Program-made: the position numbers and the translations under genes | Shown: positions 22,001-32,800 of the stretch, one piece after another | Layout: every line of letters begins with the position of its first letter | Position numbering within the stretch: position 1 is the stretch's first letter | Notes under the pieces: model-generated | What the model was told of the DNA's origin: nothing | The model's input: the letters and a program-made list of their open reading frames with translations, nothing else | Databases searched by the model: none | From: Lampris incognitus | Lineage: Eukaryota; Chordata; Actinopteri; Lampriformes; Lampridae | Length of the DNA: 64,000 nucleotides | Direction: 5' to 3' | Assembly: GCF_029633865.1 (NCBI RefSeq) | Contig: NC_079211.1 | Coordinates: 141,837,345-141,901,344 of the forward strand

Positions 22001-23753
22001 AGTGCTGCTCTTGTAATCTGACGATTTGTTCTTGAATTTTACACAGGCGCTTATGAGAGTGAGAGAGATGCCCCGGCTGTGGGTCCCTCACCCATCATCA
22101 ATATCAAAAAGGAGAAGAGAGAGACAGAAGAAGAAACCAAGGAAATTCTGCGCAAGCTGGAACGAGAAAATGTAAGTAACTTGGTATAGATGTTAAATCT
22201 TTTATAAGAAGCTAAAATTTTTTGTTTTTTTCCTCTAGCTTTTTGTAAAAAAAAATGTTTGCTGGTGTTGTTACAGTTTATAGATGATCCTTATTTGAAG
22301 AGTGAGGAGAGAAGCTGCCCTGTCCAACTTCCCCTTGCTGTATCAGGATGGGGATTCAAGGAGGAGTTTAGTGAGCCTTTCCCAAAAATTGAGAAGGTGG
22401 AAGAAGACACTGATGTCATGGAACCTACAGTCAAAGGTAAAAACCCACTTAAGGAGTCATTAAGGTTGATTCCCTCAAGGCTGAAATCTGCTTTACCCAA
22501 TCTGTTCCTCCTTCTGGTAGCAAGAACTACAAATGAGGTGTAGCAGCATTGCCGCTTGTGTGTTTTTAGCTCAGCAGTAAACAGTTACCATCCTTTGACC
22601 AAAGCTAACACAAGCAACGAAATGTATAACAAACTATATTGGAATGCTGTTCTACTATAATATGGTAGTTTAGCTGTCCAACAGAAGCATCGCCACATGG
22701 TCATGTTTCACTCCCTATTCCTGCTTAAGTAAGAATGTGTTTTTGCTTCTGCACCAGTGTGCGTCAAAAATCTCAACAGCAATGTATGGAGTGTCTCCAA
22801 CCATGGTAAAGATGCCAATTCGTATTATGTATCCTGACTCCATGGTCCAGATAGATAAATCATCCCAGATTTCAGGTCTAACACTTATCACACTTTGACT
22901 AAATGTGTCTTTACTCACCTGCTGTCACCATATCAGTAATGGTGTTCTCTTCCCAGTGAAACAGGAGCCAATTGAAGCAGAGATTAAGAAGGTTGAGATG
23001 AATTTTAAGCCTCCACCACTCCCCGACCCTGAGAATTTGCCTGATCTTCTGGACAGATGGAGTCTGAGCAAAGACGAGGAGCTCATTTTTATGCAGCTTC
23101 CTGATTCCCTACCCGGCCAGCCCCCCACCAGAGAGGTCCGGGTAGTGAAGACCGAGGTGCAGCCAGAGGACGGGCAGTCAATGCTACTGAAATCCGAATC
23201 TCAGGTCGATGCCTTTTCCATTGGCTATAAATGCCAGAATATTGTTGAGTTGTGTGTGTGTGTGTGTGTGGGGTGTAGCTTTTGCCTACTTCAGTAAAAT
23301 ATAATAATAAAAAAAAATTGTTTGTAACAGGAAGAGCCAGCTGAGGAAAATAGCTGCCACCTGAATGATCTGCAGGAAGGTCTCGTGGGAAAGATGTTGG
23401 TGCGGAAGTCTGGCCGTGTGCAGCTCATACTGGGGCATATCATACTTGATGTGTCATTGGGAACACCATGCGCTTTCCTCCAGGTGATGGACATAAATAT
23501 TGCATCTATATGCATCTTATCTATCCATCTCTTGTCTTTCTACCTCTCAGCTGTAGTGTCTTTGTCAGGAATTTTCCAAATATTTTTTTCCCCGTTTATC
23601 CTTCTGACGTGGTTTCTTTTGCTTTTTTTCCCTCAGGAACTGGTGTCAGTTGGGACACAGGGCCGAGTGGGTGATATGACTGTGTTGGGGCACATCAAAC
23701 ACAAAATGGTTTGTTCTCCAGACTTTGAGGCTCTCCTAGAAGGCAGAACCTGA
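10088..23753 (+). CDS. polr3d: DNA-directed RNA polymerase III subunit RPC4
   Basis: Eight coding exons: 10088-10249, 21498-21541, 21642-21799, 22047-22171, 22277-22436, 22957-23204, 23331-23483 and 23637-23753. They total 1167 nt, in phase, for 388 aa against 398 as I recall for human. RPC4 pairs with RPC5 in a TFIIF-like subcomplex of nuclear Pol III that acts in initiation and termination of tRNA and 5S genes. Diagnostic segments are PGRLP...RSRDLTLGGVKKKTFTPN spanning the exon 1/2 junction, an RG-rich stretch, GRPEIIQSHSIFEQGP, the acidic/lysine-rich middle NIKKEKRETEEETKEILRKL, and the C-terminal RPC4 domain with GKMLVRKSGRVQLILG, then TVLGHIKHKMVCSPDFEALL. The ATG follows a clear acceptor. 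Intron 1 (11.2 kb) carries the pogo-like ORF and many repeats; the other introns are short. The polyadenylation signal is at 24147. Confidence 0.96.
10627..10691. repeat. 26-bp-stem hairpin in polr3d intron 1
   Basis: The arms 10627-10652 and 10666-10691 are inverted copies matching at 25 of 26 positions around a 13-nt loop. The arm begins ATCCAAAGGAG. The right flank (CCATGACCTGGATGAATGAG) resembles a dispersed fish repeat I recall, so this may be a fragment of a repeat family. Confidence 0.7.
10965..11473 (+). repeat. eight-unit ~63-bp tandem array of pogo-like terminal sequence
   Basis: Units start at 10965, 11028, 11091, 11154, 11219, 11282, 11345 and 11409. Each opens TACCGTATTTCC-AGACTATAAGTCGCT, where the hyphen stands for C or A (unit 8 is more diverged), and continues with a TACTCGTCTGGTTGGTCC-like segment and AAGCGA. 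Because 63 is divisible by three, long reading frames run through the array on both strands, but they are not genes. The unit's first 29 bases are an inverted match to the sequence at about 21327-21360 downstream of the pogo-like ORF. Confidence 0.9.
11474..12658. other. polr3d intron 1, AT-rich, nothing recognised
   Basis: No conserved coding segment or known repeat was seen. The stretch right after the array (GAAGCGATTTATACAATG) resembles the sub-terminal sequence inside the right-hand inverted end near 21314-21330. Confidence 0.4.
12672..13118 (+). mobile_element. SINE family A: a truncated head copy followed by a full copy at the same target
   Basis: The 13-bp sequence AGGATCTGATTAT occurs three times, at 12659-12671, 12730-12742 and 13119-13131. 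Between the first two lies only the 58-bp tRNA-like head (GCCGCACGGTGGCGCAGTGG...). Between the second and third lies a full SINE (376 bp) ending in a GGATAATGGCTGGATAGA tail. Confidence 0.85.
13324..13856. mobile_element. MITE with TAGGGGTGTAA termini, copy 1
   Basis: Ends TAGGGGTGTAAC and GATTTACACCCCTA are inverted. The interior shares several long blocks (for example GTGAACATTTTAAAGCTC and TTTTTATTCTTTTT) with copy 2 at 16606. Non-coding; hAT-like by its termini. Confidence 0.7.
14190..14525 (+). mobile_element. 5'-truncated RTE-like LINE, 3' end only
   Basis: Encodes the C-terminal piece with [20 protein letters not shown] and NMELPGKRK, and ends in an (AGT)n tail. The target-site duplication is GTTCTGTTGTCAGCTAGA at 14172-14189 against GTTCAGTTTTCAGCTAGA at 14526-14543 (16 of 18 match). 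Confidence 0.8.
14814..14894 (-). mobile_element. 81-bp 5'-truncated RTE-like LINE
   Basis: Only the last ~70 bp of the same LINE plus its (AGT)n tail, in minus orientation. A perfect 16-bp target-site duplication, CCTACTAAATCCATGC, is at 14798-14813 and 14895-14910. Confidence 0.8.
14911..15780. other. polr3d intron 1, low-complexity patches, no gene
   Basis: Contains a (CAC)n patch near 15070-15105 and a G-run at about 15594-15611. Nothing else was recognised. Confidence 0.4.
15951..16099 (-). mobile_element. SINE family A fragment
   Basis: The complement has TTTGCATGTTCTCCCCGTAT and a GGTTCGAACCCC-like B-box region shared with the other family A copies. The rest of the element is missing or rearranged. 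It abuts another repeat-like segment at 15770-15930. Confidence 0.6.
16606..17162. mobile_element. MITE with TAGGGTGTTAA termini, copy 2
   Basis: Same family and orientation as 13324-13856, and more diverged at the ends (TAGGGTGTTAACGATCC ... TGATTTACACCCTTA). Confidence 0.65.
17163..18560. other. polr3d intron 1, nothing recognised
   Basis: Has a short (CTG)n at about 17257 and a (GGGGT)n patch at about 17302-17321. No gene or repeat family was recognised. Confidence 0.4.
18578..19588 (-). mobile_element. 5'-truncated Tx1/L1-like LINE, C-terminal ORF2 piece
   Basis: On the minus strand an open frame of about 270 codons (stop near 18774) ends the reverse-transcriptase polyprotein. It includes a zf-RVT-type segment: LSRKYCITNKVREVTFKLLH, then CSFCGNVDETICHLFWDC with the C-x2-C...H pattern. 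A poly(A) tail (T-run) is at 18578-18589. A perfect 17-bp target-site duplication, GCTCGCTCATGTTGATT, is at 18561-18577 and 19589-19605. The first nine codons of the open frame (METINMSEL) come from the duplicated target and flank, not the LINE. Confidence 0.9.
19606..19929 (+). promoter_or_regulatory. CpG-rich leader of the pogo-like ORF
   Basis: GC- and CpG-rich compared with the surrounding intron. It carries an ETS-type ACTTCCGGG at 19780-19788 and GGAATTGTGGGAGGG near 19656. It could be the promoter or 5' UTR of the transposase ORF. No TATA box was seen. Confidence 0.4.
19930..21168 (+). CDS. pogo/Tigger-type transposase-derived protein, intact 412-aa ORF with altered catalytic site
   Basis: An uninterrupted frame from ATG (context AAACGAAATGC) to TGA. 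Residues ~4-45 (SYTAEFKLQMVKYAAEHGNR, then FGVSEKIVRDWRR) form a Brinker/POGK-type helix-turn-helix. Residues ~55-135 resemble a CENP-B-type HTH (AREMNIDDF...WCYRFMQR). Residues ~160-365 resemble a DDE_1 domain. In canonical pogo proteins the first catalytic Asp lies in NMDE; here it is NMGE (Gly166). The second lies in LLV-D; here LLLVGGG (residues 271-276) has no Asp. The third is kept (PLPLDIT, Asp310). The C-terminus ends in the HSDTE...EF tail seen in fish relatives. GC content is far above the flanking intron. It lies in polr3d intron 1 in the same orientation. It could be a recently inactivated transposon or a domesticated DNA-binding protein. Confidence 0.85.
   Translation: MPKRKSYTAEFKLQMVKYAAEHGNRAAERQFGVSEKIVRDWRRAEATLGEMRKTKRANRGLKARWPELEGKVREWALEQRAAGRAPSTAQFRLRAQAIAREMNIDDFAGGRSWCYRFMQRSRLSIRARVCPTRPPDVRAQTAGFRAFVEKEIAAHDVSPDHIVNMGEVPFAFDVPTSRGVARKGRRSANVATTGREKLRFTAVLACCGDGRKLPPMVIFKRKNVPKDAFPPSVVVTTNAKGRMDEETASSWLAKCYAKRPDGLSKTRRALLLVGGGTRTRVTARVQDLIRACNSIPVLPGGSTKSPLPLDITVGRSFKAALRRLWERWVVDGERSYAETGRMCHATFKDVVGWIDGAWAAVTTDSVLSGFQKAGLIGTDAVTGMDTPPHLPWGLHSDTEGGEFSRLGDADEA
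21312..21360 (-). repeat. right terminal inverted repeat of the pogo-like element
   Basis: The minus strand reads ACCGTATTTCCCAGACTA, then CAAGTCGCTTCGGTGTATAA, matching the array units at 10965-11473 in opposite orientation. It is flanked by TA, the expected Tc1/mariner/pogo target dinucleotide. Confidence 0.75.
21958..21977. repeat. (AAT)n microsatellite
   Basis: A short AAT tract in polr3d intron 3, followed by TTTATATTGCGCTTAC, the tail of a common fish repeat. Confidence 0.8.
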
Positions 23754-24763
23754 TGGCCTGTAGATCAGGGGAAGATGAGCCTACTTTCCGCTCTTCGAAG
23801 GAGGGGTCAAAGGTGATCATGTACTACATTGCAGATCCCACAGTTTGACAATCTGTTCACTGTTACTGCGCAAGAACTGTCCCAGAGGAACCCAATATCC
23901 AAACCACAAAAATGTAGCCGTTGTGGATTGCATTTCAGCATACATTTCAAGGATGGCTATAGGCCGAAAAAACATTGGAAGTCATGATTTTCAATAACAC
24001 CATTGTTTACATTTTTATTTTATTGCAGGATGAACATCTCACGGTATATTCAATCTTGGCAAATTTCAGCATTGTCTCTTATTTGAATGACCTTTGCAAT
24101 ACACTAGAAGAAAATTGCTGTTACTGTACATTGATGTAAATGTGTGAATAAACTTTAACTTTGTCCTCCCATTGCATGATCTTGTGACATACTTTGCTTC
24201 CTTTCTTAAAAAGCCCCCTTTTTAACAAATTAAACCATTGAGTTTATTTTTTTCCGTGCGTGTTAAAGGATCATGCTCGTTTTACCTCATTCGTTACAAG
24301 TTACTTCCATTTTGCAAAGTGCACTTAAATGAAAGGTTTTTTTTTAATGCCTTTTTTTCCCCCCTACCCTCCAGCATCGGTTTCCATTCATGCCAGTGCG
24401 AATCAACTGCGTATGCAAATCAATTTGAACAGATTTGAAATTTTGAGATTGGCCGTCCATCATAGCGGGCTCCCTTTTTAGCACGATAAAACGCGGATTG
24501 GCTTTGAGGCGTGTTCCGGGGCGGTGCGCATTATCTCGCAACGAACTTTGATAAAATAATGAAACAAAGGCGATTAAACGCTTATTGTGATAGATTACCT
24601 GTGTCGAGCAAATTCAAATCTGCAGGTTGGTTTTCATACTGACATGAATGGAAACCCAAGGCTGCCTAGAGGTAAGGAGAAGCGTGTCCAGTCATCTAAA
24701 GCAGGGTGGTGGTGTGCTGTGGGACATAATCGGGACTCGGGAGTAATGTAGAGCATACACGAT
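23754..24763. other. polr3d 3' UTR and intergenic DNA
   Basis: Apart from the polyadenylation signal at 24147, no gene or repeat was recognised here. Confidence 0.5.
24147..24152 (+). terminator. polr3d: polyadenylation signal AATAAA of polr3d
   Basis: It lies 394 bp after the stop codon, with T-rich sequence following. Confidence 0.65.
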
Positions 24764-25222
24764 CAGTGGCGCCCCCAAGGGGTGGCCACGGCCACCCTGA
24801 TACTATCCCTGGCCCCCCCAGCCACGAGTCGCGTATGCAGAATATGCTTCTGATTATGCATAATATGCTTCTATCTGATATTTTACATTAGGTGCTGTTC
24901 ATTTAAATCAATAATATATATTTTTCTTAACTCTCATGTTGACAGTTTTCAACTAGCCAGTATACTACAACAGCATTGTAAACTAATAAAACACGTTAGT
25001 CCCTAGCTAACGGGTCTGACCCTTCAGCCGAGCGGTCAGTGATGTCGCCTTGTGGTACAGTACACTCCGTATCGAATCCCGCACCGGGCAAGAAAATAAC
25101 TGGTTACAGCATCATAGAATTCCCGAAATTCAGCCATGGCTTTTGGTTTTGGTGTGCCACCCCAAGATTTTCAGTGGCCCCATTTGGCCCCCCCCTATGA
25201 AAAATTTCTGGGGGCGCCACTG
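24764..25222. mobile_element. hAT-like MITE carrying a tRNA-like unit
   Basis: Termini CAGTGGCGCCCCC and GGGGGCGCCACTG are perfect inverted repeats. The 8-bp target-site duplication is TACACGAT (24756-24763) against TACAAGAT (25223-25230). The family C tRNA-like unit at 24993-25107 is nested within it. Confidence 0.85.
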
Positions 25223-25289
25223 TACAAGATTTGAGGTAAACGGGATAAAAACGTGAGAAAAAAAAAACACCGGTATGGTCATTTCACTT

Positions 25290-26340
25290 TAAATGTTGGC
25301 TGCTGCTGAACATTTCTTCGGAAGAGACTTCTCTTCACCGGCAGGTGTCGGGCCAGATATGACGCCGTGACGAGCAGGCTGCCTGGTCGGGGCCACTGGG
25401 TGGACGTCTGAAACGTTCCCGTCCGCACCGAGTCGTCCCGTTTGTTGTCCGCCGGGTGGAGTTAGCGCTGCCATGGACGAAGACGAGTAATGGTCAGCGA
25501 AACCTTTGCACCGGTTTGCACGGCGAAGGTAAGGAGGGAGTCGCGTTGTACGAAAACACCGGACGCGTGTGTGTGTCGAAGGCGACTTCGACGTTTACCG
25601 CAGTCGGCGACGAAGCTTGCGGAACGGGCTGCGTCGTAGCGGCGAGCTTAGCTAGCCTAGCATGATGGGAGGCGGCGGCGGCGGCGGCGGGCGGGGGTCG
25701 CCGCTAGTATCCTGTGTTTAGCATAGACGGCTAGCCCCGAGCTAGCTTTAGCGCAAACTCTCGGCAGTTTCTTTTTTTTTTTTGCAACAAGTAATCAGTC
25801 TCACGATCTCACGTCGAAGTTTATAACGCCGGCGTCGGCACCAAATTGAGCTTGTTTTTTTTTTTTTAAGGAAGACTTAAACCGGCCCGTTAACGCCACA
25901 TACTGAAAGACGAAGACACGTGTAGTTGCAGTTGGGATGGAGCCCAACTAGCCGCCGTGCCCCTACACAGGAAGGGGAGGGGCCTCCTCTCGCTTCTGTT
26001 GTTTTTGTGATAACGGCGACTCTCACGTTAACGCGCATATAGGCAGCCACGTTCCCTCTTGTGAGTCGCCCCGTCTTCGCACTCTCGGGCGACGCCCGGC
26101 TCCGCGACGACAACGAGGTATCAAATAGCCGCGAGTGGAAAAAAAAATGCCCGCGGTTTTATTTGCGGGACATTTTCGCAGCGCGGGGTCAGAGAAAAGA
26201 GGCGGGGATGGAAGAGGCCGTGGCGTCCCGGTGCAGGCCTGACCCTTTTCTTTGTGTCTCTTTACAGGTCCGTGTGACACTCGGCAGCCGGACCCTTGGG
26301 TCGTTCCCGGCGGAAGGAGGCGCCCGCTGAGCGCCCAGCT
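25290..26340 (+). promoter_or_regulatory. gpat4: CpG island and probable non-coding first exons of gpat4
   Basis: CpG-dense sequence with a (GGC)n run at 25671-25690. A plausible first exon ends CACGGCGAAG followed by the donor GTAAGG at 25529. A plausible second begins after CTTTACAG at 26268. The start codon lies 30 bp after a short pyrimidine/A-rich stretch at 26801. Exact UTR exons need transcript data. Confidence 0.55.
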
Positions 26341-26800
26341 GGTCTGGTCCCCCCCCCCCCTTGAAGCCTCGACACGCCTCGGTGCAGCTGTAGGCTTTTC
26401 TCACGCGAAGGATACCTGGCACGGGTCGAGGGTCCCGTTTTGCTAAAAAAAAAAAAAAACCCAAATTTTGTGGAAAAAGTGGTTTTCTTTTCGTTTCGGA
26501 ATTTGAAGCGTCGGCCAACTAAATAATGCTGCTAGATGTGGGGAAACAATGCAATGCCCTGATATTGCCCGAGAGGGCAACAAGATTCCCACCAGTATAG
26601 AGATGGACCCCCATGTCAGTGGGAGAAGTCGCCTGGTGAACCAGACAGCTTAATGAGGGCCTTGTTCTGACAGAAGAGACTTGGGGCCACTTGGGGCCAA
26701 GACTTGAGGTACTGTCCCTTTGCTGCTGCTGCTGTTGACCAGCCGTTAGTTTTAAAAATTGTGGAGGAAAAAAAATATATCCAATCTGTTGGTCTTCAAG

Positions 26801-29800
26801 ATGGGTTTGTTCTTCGACCCTTTCGACAACCTGCTGTGCATTCTCCTGGGCATCTCCTTCACGGTTTGGTTCACGCTACTGCTAGTCTTCATCATTGTGC
26901 CTGCCATCTTCGGTGTGTCCTTCGGCATCCGACGACTCTACATGAAAACATTGTTAAAAATCTTTGAGGTAAGAGCTGGTAGCACAACCATCAATTGTTT
27001 TTTTGTTTGTTGCCCTGATAAAAATGAGAGAGCATAGGACTGTAACTAGTCAAGTTGATGTGAATGCTTGATTGTTCCCCCCCCCTGCATGTGAAGTATA
27101 AGTGTTCACTGAACCATCATCAAAAGTAATCCTTTTCCACTGTAGTACATTTACATCAAAATGCTGCATTTCTGCACTAAATCAGGCCTGGGTTGACACT
27201 GAGTTCTCTAATGTGTATACCCTGTTTCCTACTGCTGCACAACATCCCCGTAACAGCAAACTGTAGTGCACCAAAGCTGTAGCCTCTCTGGTTTGAAGAC
27301 AGCCTTTTTTATTTCAGCCATACATTACTTTTCTTCAATTTCAGTCAGTAGCTGTTGCTTCCACACCTGGAGGGACGGTTGATTTGATCCATGACATGGT
27401 GTCATTACATCTAATTCTGATGCAAATGCTTATTAGAGTTATCCACTTATTGTGTTTGTCGCTGGAACATTCCTCAGGTACAGACTTTAGTACGTCCTTT
27501 GAGTTAATGGCTGTAATAGATTATGTCATAGACAGAGGGGCTATCTCACCACGCCACTATGACGAGACAAAATGCTGGCCAATACTTGGTTTCTCCTGCC
27601 ATATTGATCCATTAGAGATACAGGGTTTTGCAGTTTACTGTGGTGTTTACTGATTGAGGTACACTGGCCAGAAACAACAGTGTGACTTTCCACAAGTAAA
27701 ACGTGCGTAGTTTAACATTTCAGTCTTTCCTGCTCAATGAGCTGAGATTACTGTAAGATGGAACCTTAGAAGAAACCAGACGGCTATCTTGTCTCCTCTT
27801 ATGCTCTCTGGCATCGACTCATTAAAGCTGTCATCACATTACAGTGTGTTCCTCTGAGAGCAGAAAGTTGTGCCAGAAATAAGTGGACCAGAGGGAGGTA
27901 GGAGAGATGTTCATAGCTCACGACTCCAGTAGCTACTGTCACATTTAGAGAAAATGTGAAGCAACTGATTTTGTGTAAAGATTGTGTGAAGTAGAGGGCA
28001 TGCAAGTGTTTGTTTTTCACGACTTGGCTGCTACATAGTTCCAATATGAAGAGCACGTTGCGCACCAAACTTTATAGTGTTTTCTACAAATACTTTTTTT
28101 TATTGATATGCTTAATTCACCGGGATGTTTACCCCACTACATAGCATGGGTATTGAGTGTGGATTTGGTTTAGATGGTTTATCTTGCTGAATATGATCCA
28201 CCAACGTTATCTGATTGTTGTCCCCAATTTTTTCTAATTTCTGAAGCAATTTGGGAGTGCCATAAAATCACATTATTTCCTGCTCAGTTTAACCCTGTGG
28301 GTGTGTGGAAAAAATCCTGCTTCCAGCTCTTTTTTGGATAATGATTATGTAGCTTCACACCTAACTCCAGAACCATTTGGATGCATGGTTCTCACTACAC
28401 TTTGTCCAGGTTCATTGACTCAAAGGAAGAATACTGGTGTGCTCTGTCTCTACCAAACTGGAGAATGTGTTACCGTCAGCCATAGCTGCATTTTAATGTA
28501 ATGGCTGAGTAATACCACATATCGTGACGAGGTTTAGAGCCAGTCATCGAGGGACACAAAGAACATAGTTTTAAAAGTATTTCAACTAGAGAAATGAGCT
28601 TAATTACAGATGATCACCACAAAATTTTTTCAATCCTTTGTAAATGGGCTTCATGGGGTCTGCCTCCGTCTTCAGTTAAATCACATTGTGAAAGATGGCA
28701 AAAGTGGAAATGTGTTTTCACGAATGGCAGCAATATGCTCAACATTACTGCCATTTTCACAATGCATCTGAAGTCATTATCCCTTTTGCAATTTGCATTG
28801 AAAAACTGTGGGTATACATTAACTGTTCTGGAGCATTCATATTGATATTATAAGCCATTATCGTCGATTCCTTGGGATTTCATGGAGATTGAATCACAAG
28901 CGATGTGTGTCTTTTGTTTGTGTTCCCCTTTAGAAGAGTAGATGTGTGTGAACTGTGGTCTTAGTCTGCGTCTTGACTAAAGAGACTCCTGAACAGCAGG
29001 CCTCCTCCCCCTTTTTCATCACATCTCATCTGTTCTGCCTGTTGTTGCCACGGCAGAAGGGAACACTTTGTCCCATTGCTGCTTCCTGGTTGATATGACC
29101 TCAGTCTTTTGATATATTAAAGAGGATGTCAATTTGCTTTTACTACTTTTATATATCATTTGGTAGAGTTGGATAAATTCTTTCTGAGTTGTTTCATGCA
29201 AGGCTGTTCTGGTTGATCTGCCATGTGCAGTCAGCACAATGTGTACGCTACCTCAGAGTTCAGAACATCTTTCCCTACATTTGGAGTTGCATGGTAAACA
29301 CAAATTAGTGATTATAATCTCCCCCACATAATAATCCCCTTGATGACCTGTCATGGAAATGACAAAAACCTTTGTCTTTTAGAACGGTTTAATTAAAGTT
29401 ACCTATTAATTACTGGCACCCAGCAGTGTGGTTTCATGCCACGAAAGAGCACTACAGATGCAATATTTGCTTTGAGAATGTTGATTGAGAAGTATAGAGA
29501 GGGTCAGAAGGAGCTACAGTGTGTCTTTGTGGATTTAGAGAAAGCATACGGCAGGGTGCCCAGAGAGGAGGTGTGGTATTGTATGAGGAAGTCGGGAGTT
29601 GTAGAGAAGTATGTAGGAGTGGTGCAGGATATGTATGAGGGAAGTGTGACAGTGGTGAGGTGTGCTGTCAGAAAGACGGATGGATTCAAGGTGGAGGTGA
29701 GATTATGCCAAGGATCGGCTCTGAGCCCTTTCTTGTTTGCAATGGTGATGGACAGGTTGACGGATGAGATCAGGCAGGAGTCTCCGTGGACTATGATGTT

Positions 29801-32800
29801 TGCGGATGACATTGTGATCTGTAGCAAGAGTAGGTTGCAGGTTGAGGAGAGCCTGGAGAGGTGGAGGTATGCACTGGAGAGAAGAGGAATGAAAGTCAGT
29901 AGGAGCAAGACGGGATACATACGGGTGAATGAGAGGGAGGACAGTGGAATGGTGAGGATGCAAGGCGTGGAGGTGACGAAGGCGTATGAGTTGAAATACT
30001 TGGGATCAACTGTACAAAGAACGGGGAGTGTAGAAGAGAGTGCAGGAAGGGTGGAGTGGGTGGAGAAGAGTGTCAGGAGAGATTTGCGACAGAAGGGTAC
30101 CAGCAAGAGTTAAAGGGAAGGTTTACAAGATGGTTGTGAGACCAGCTATGTTATATGATTTGGAGACAGTGGCACTGACGAAAAGACAGGAGGCAGAGCT
30201 GGAGGTGGCAGAGTTGAAGATGCTAAGATTTCATTGGGAGTGATGAAGAAGGAAAGGATTAGGAACAAGTATATTAGAGGGACGGCTCAGGTTGGACGGT
30301 TTCGAGGCAAAGCAAGAGAGGCAAGATTGAGATGGCTTGGACATGTGTGGAAGACAGATGCTGGTATTGGGAGAAGGATGCTGAATATGGAGCTGCCAGG
30401 GAAGAGGAAAAGAGGAAGGCCAAAGAGGAGGTTTACAGATGTGGTGAGAGAGGACATGCAGATGGCTGGTGTGACAGAGGAAGATGCAGAGGACAGGAAG
30501 AGATGGAAACGGATGATCCATTGTGGCGACCCCTAACGAGAGCAGCCGAAAGTAGTAGTAGTTGTAATTAAAGTTACCCATTGTTCAGTCTATGAATTAA
30601 TGGAAGTCATTAGGTCAGTACAACATTTTTAAGAATTTGATGGCTAACAGAGACAAACTTAAATTATTTGTCCCCCCCGTCATCTCTTTCCTCTAGTGGG
30701 CCACACTAAGGATAGAGAGAGGAGCTAAAGAGAAGAACCATCCTCTGTACAAGCCCTACTCCAATGGTAAGTTGTGGTGTGAAATTGTTTTCCTCCCCAG
30801 GTGTATGTCAATACGTTCTGTAATTCTACTTGTTGATGTAGTACGCGATAACTGACAGCAACCTGTCTCTCCATGCTGCTCCAGCCATCATTGCCAGGGA
30901 GCCCACCTCCTTAGAGGAGGAAATCAAGGAGATCCGGCGCAGCGGCAGCAACCGAGACCTGGACTCGGCCTCTGAGTTCGAGATGTCTGATATTTTCTAC
31001 TTCGCCCGGCGTGGAGTGGAGAGCATCATGGACGACGAGGTGACCAAGCGCTTCTCTGCCGAGGAACTGGAGTCCTGGAACCTGTTGACCCGCAGCAACT
31101 ACAATTTCCATTACATCAGCTTGAGACTGACTGTCCTTTGGGGGCTGGGAGTGCTTATCCGCTACGGCTTTCTGCTGCCTCTCAGGTATCTGCTCGACTT
31201 CATGTGCCAGAGTTTATATCAGATCAAACGTTTTGGATCACAGTCAGAAATGAAAATAATTCTAGATGTCTGGTTATGTGAATACGTAAAAGTAGACTTG
31301 TCTTTTTTCCATTATCATGATGGTCAGTAAGTGTCACGCTTTGCTGACAAAATTAGCTGTGTGCATGGTTATGGGTTGTGTTTCCATTGTGTTGGACCTG
31401 AAATGAGGACTAGGAAGTCCCACAACAATGCTAAAATGATGACAACAACAGGTGCCAGACCATATTTCGATCAACACCAGCTACTCCTCCACTGACCAAG
31501 ACAGATTCAGATGTTTTTGTCGCAATTGAACAAATAAAACATGGCCTCATTGCGATTTCATTATGCGCCATAGGATCAGTGCAGGATGTAGGAATCGTAC
31601 ACTGTACCAGGTGTGACGTGAATTGAATACTGATTGATAGGGCTGCACGATATATCGTTTCAGCATCATCACAATGTGCACATGCGCAATAGTCACATCG
31701 CAGGACATGCGATGTGAAGCCAAATTAACTCAAGCACCTCATGCTACAACTTTTTGCTGCTTGATACAAAAAGAAAACTCGCACAGGTCTCATTTTCCAG
31801 GACTAATCTACAACAGAAGTCTGTCTGATATAAAATAATAATTCACTCAGTTTTAATGCTTGGAAATTCGTCCTTTCTCGCTCTGTTTGGACAAATGCCA
31901 CATCGACGTGTTCTTCTACTTCTTGGCTAGTGATTCGCGGATCGCAGTTATATCCGCGAGCACTGCAGTTTATCCGTGGATCAGGTGGATCGAATCATAA
32001 AAATTAACATTCTGATGGGTTGGGTGAAATAATACATCATTAATGAGGAAAATATTAATTACATTCTCTAAAATGTGAACATATTTTAAGCTTCATTTTT
32101 TTGTCTGGCACGAATTAGCTGACTAGAGTCGTTGCGCCAATTGCGGCATCCATTTGTCTTAAACAGCAATGGAGGCAAAATAGATTCAAGAGAAAATGAA
32201 AGGAAAATGAAAAAAAGAAAAAAGGGAAAGGCAATAAATTTCCGTGTGGGAGTGATTTAGTGAAATACTTGAAGAGTCAAGTGCTGGGTATGTCCTATGC
32301 AACAGCTGCGCAGTGCTGTATGTATATGATAGCCACAAAACTGGTACCTCAAACATGGTATAATATGTTACCATATCATCACACTTACATATATTGATTA
32401 TACCATTGAGAAATAATGGTAATGTGTGACCGGGTGCGGGTCTCTAAATCAGAAAAAATAATTTGTTTGGTTGGGTGGCGGGTGGATGATTTATGTGTAC
32501 ATGCAGATTCAGATGGCGTCCAAGCCGACCCAGGCATCACTATTCTTGGCCGTAGCTCTGCGTCGTCTAACTGGCTCCATCTCTGCCTCCTCCTATACGA
32601 ATTGTGAATAAAGTTACTGCTCACTTTTCACAACAACTCCCCTACAAAATCACCCTAGTTCTACAAGAGTGGTGCCCAACCCTGCTCCCGGAGAGCTACC
32701 CTCCTGCCGATTTTCACTCCAACCCTGATTTAACACATCTGATTCAATTAATCAAGGTCTTGGTCAGTAGGTAATTAGTAGAATCAGCTATGTTAAATTA

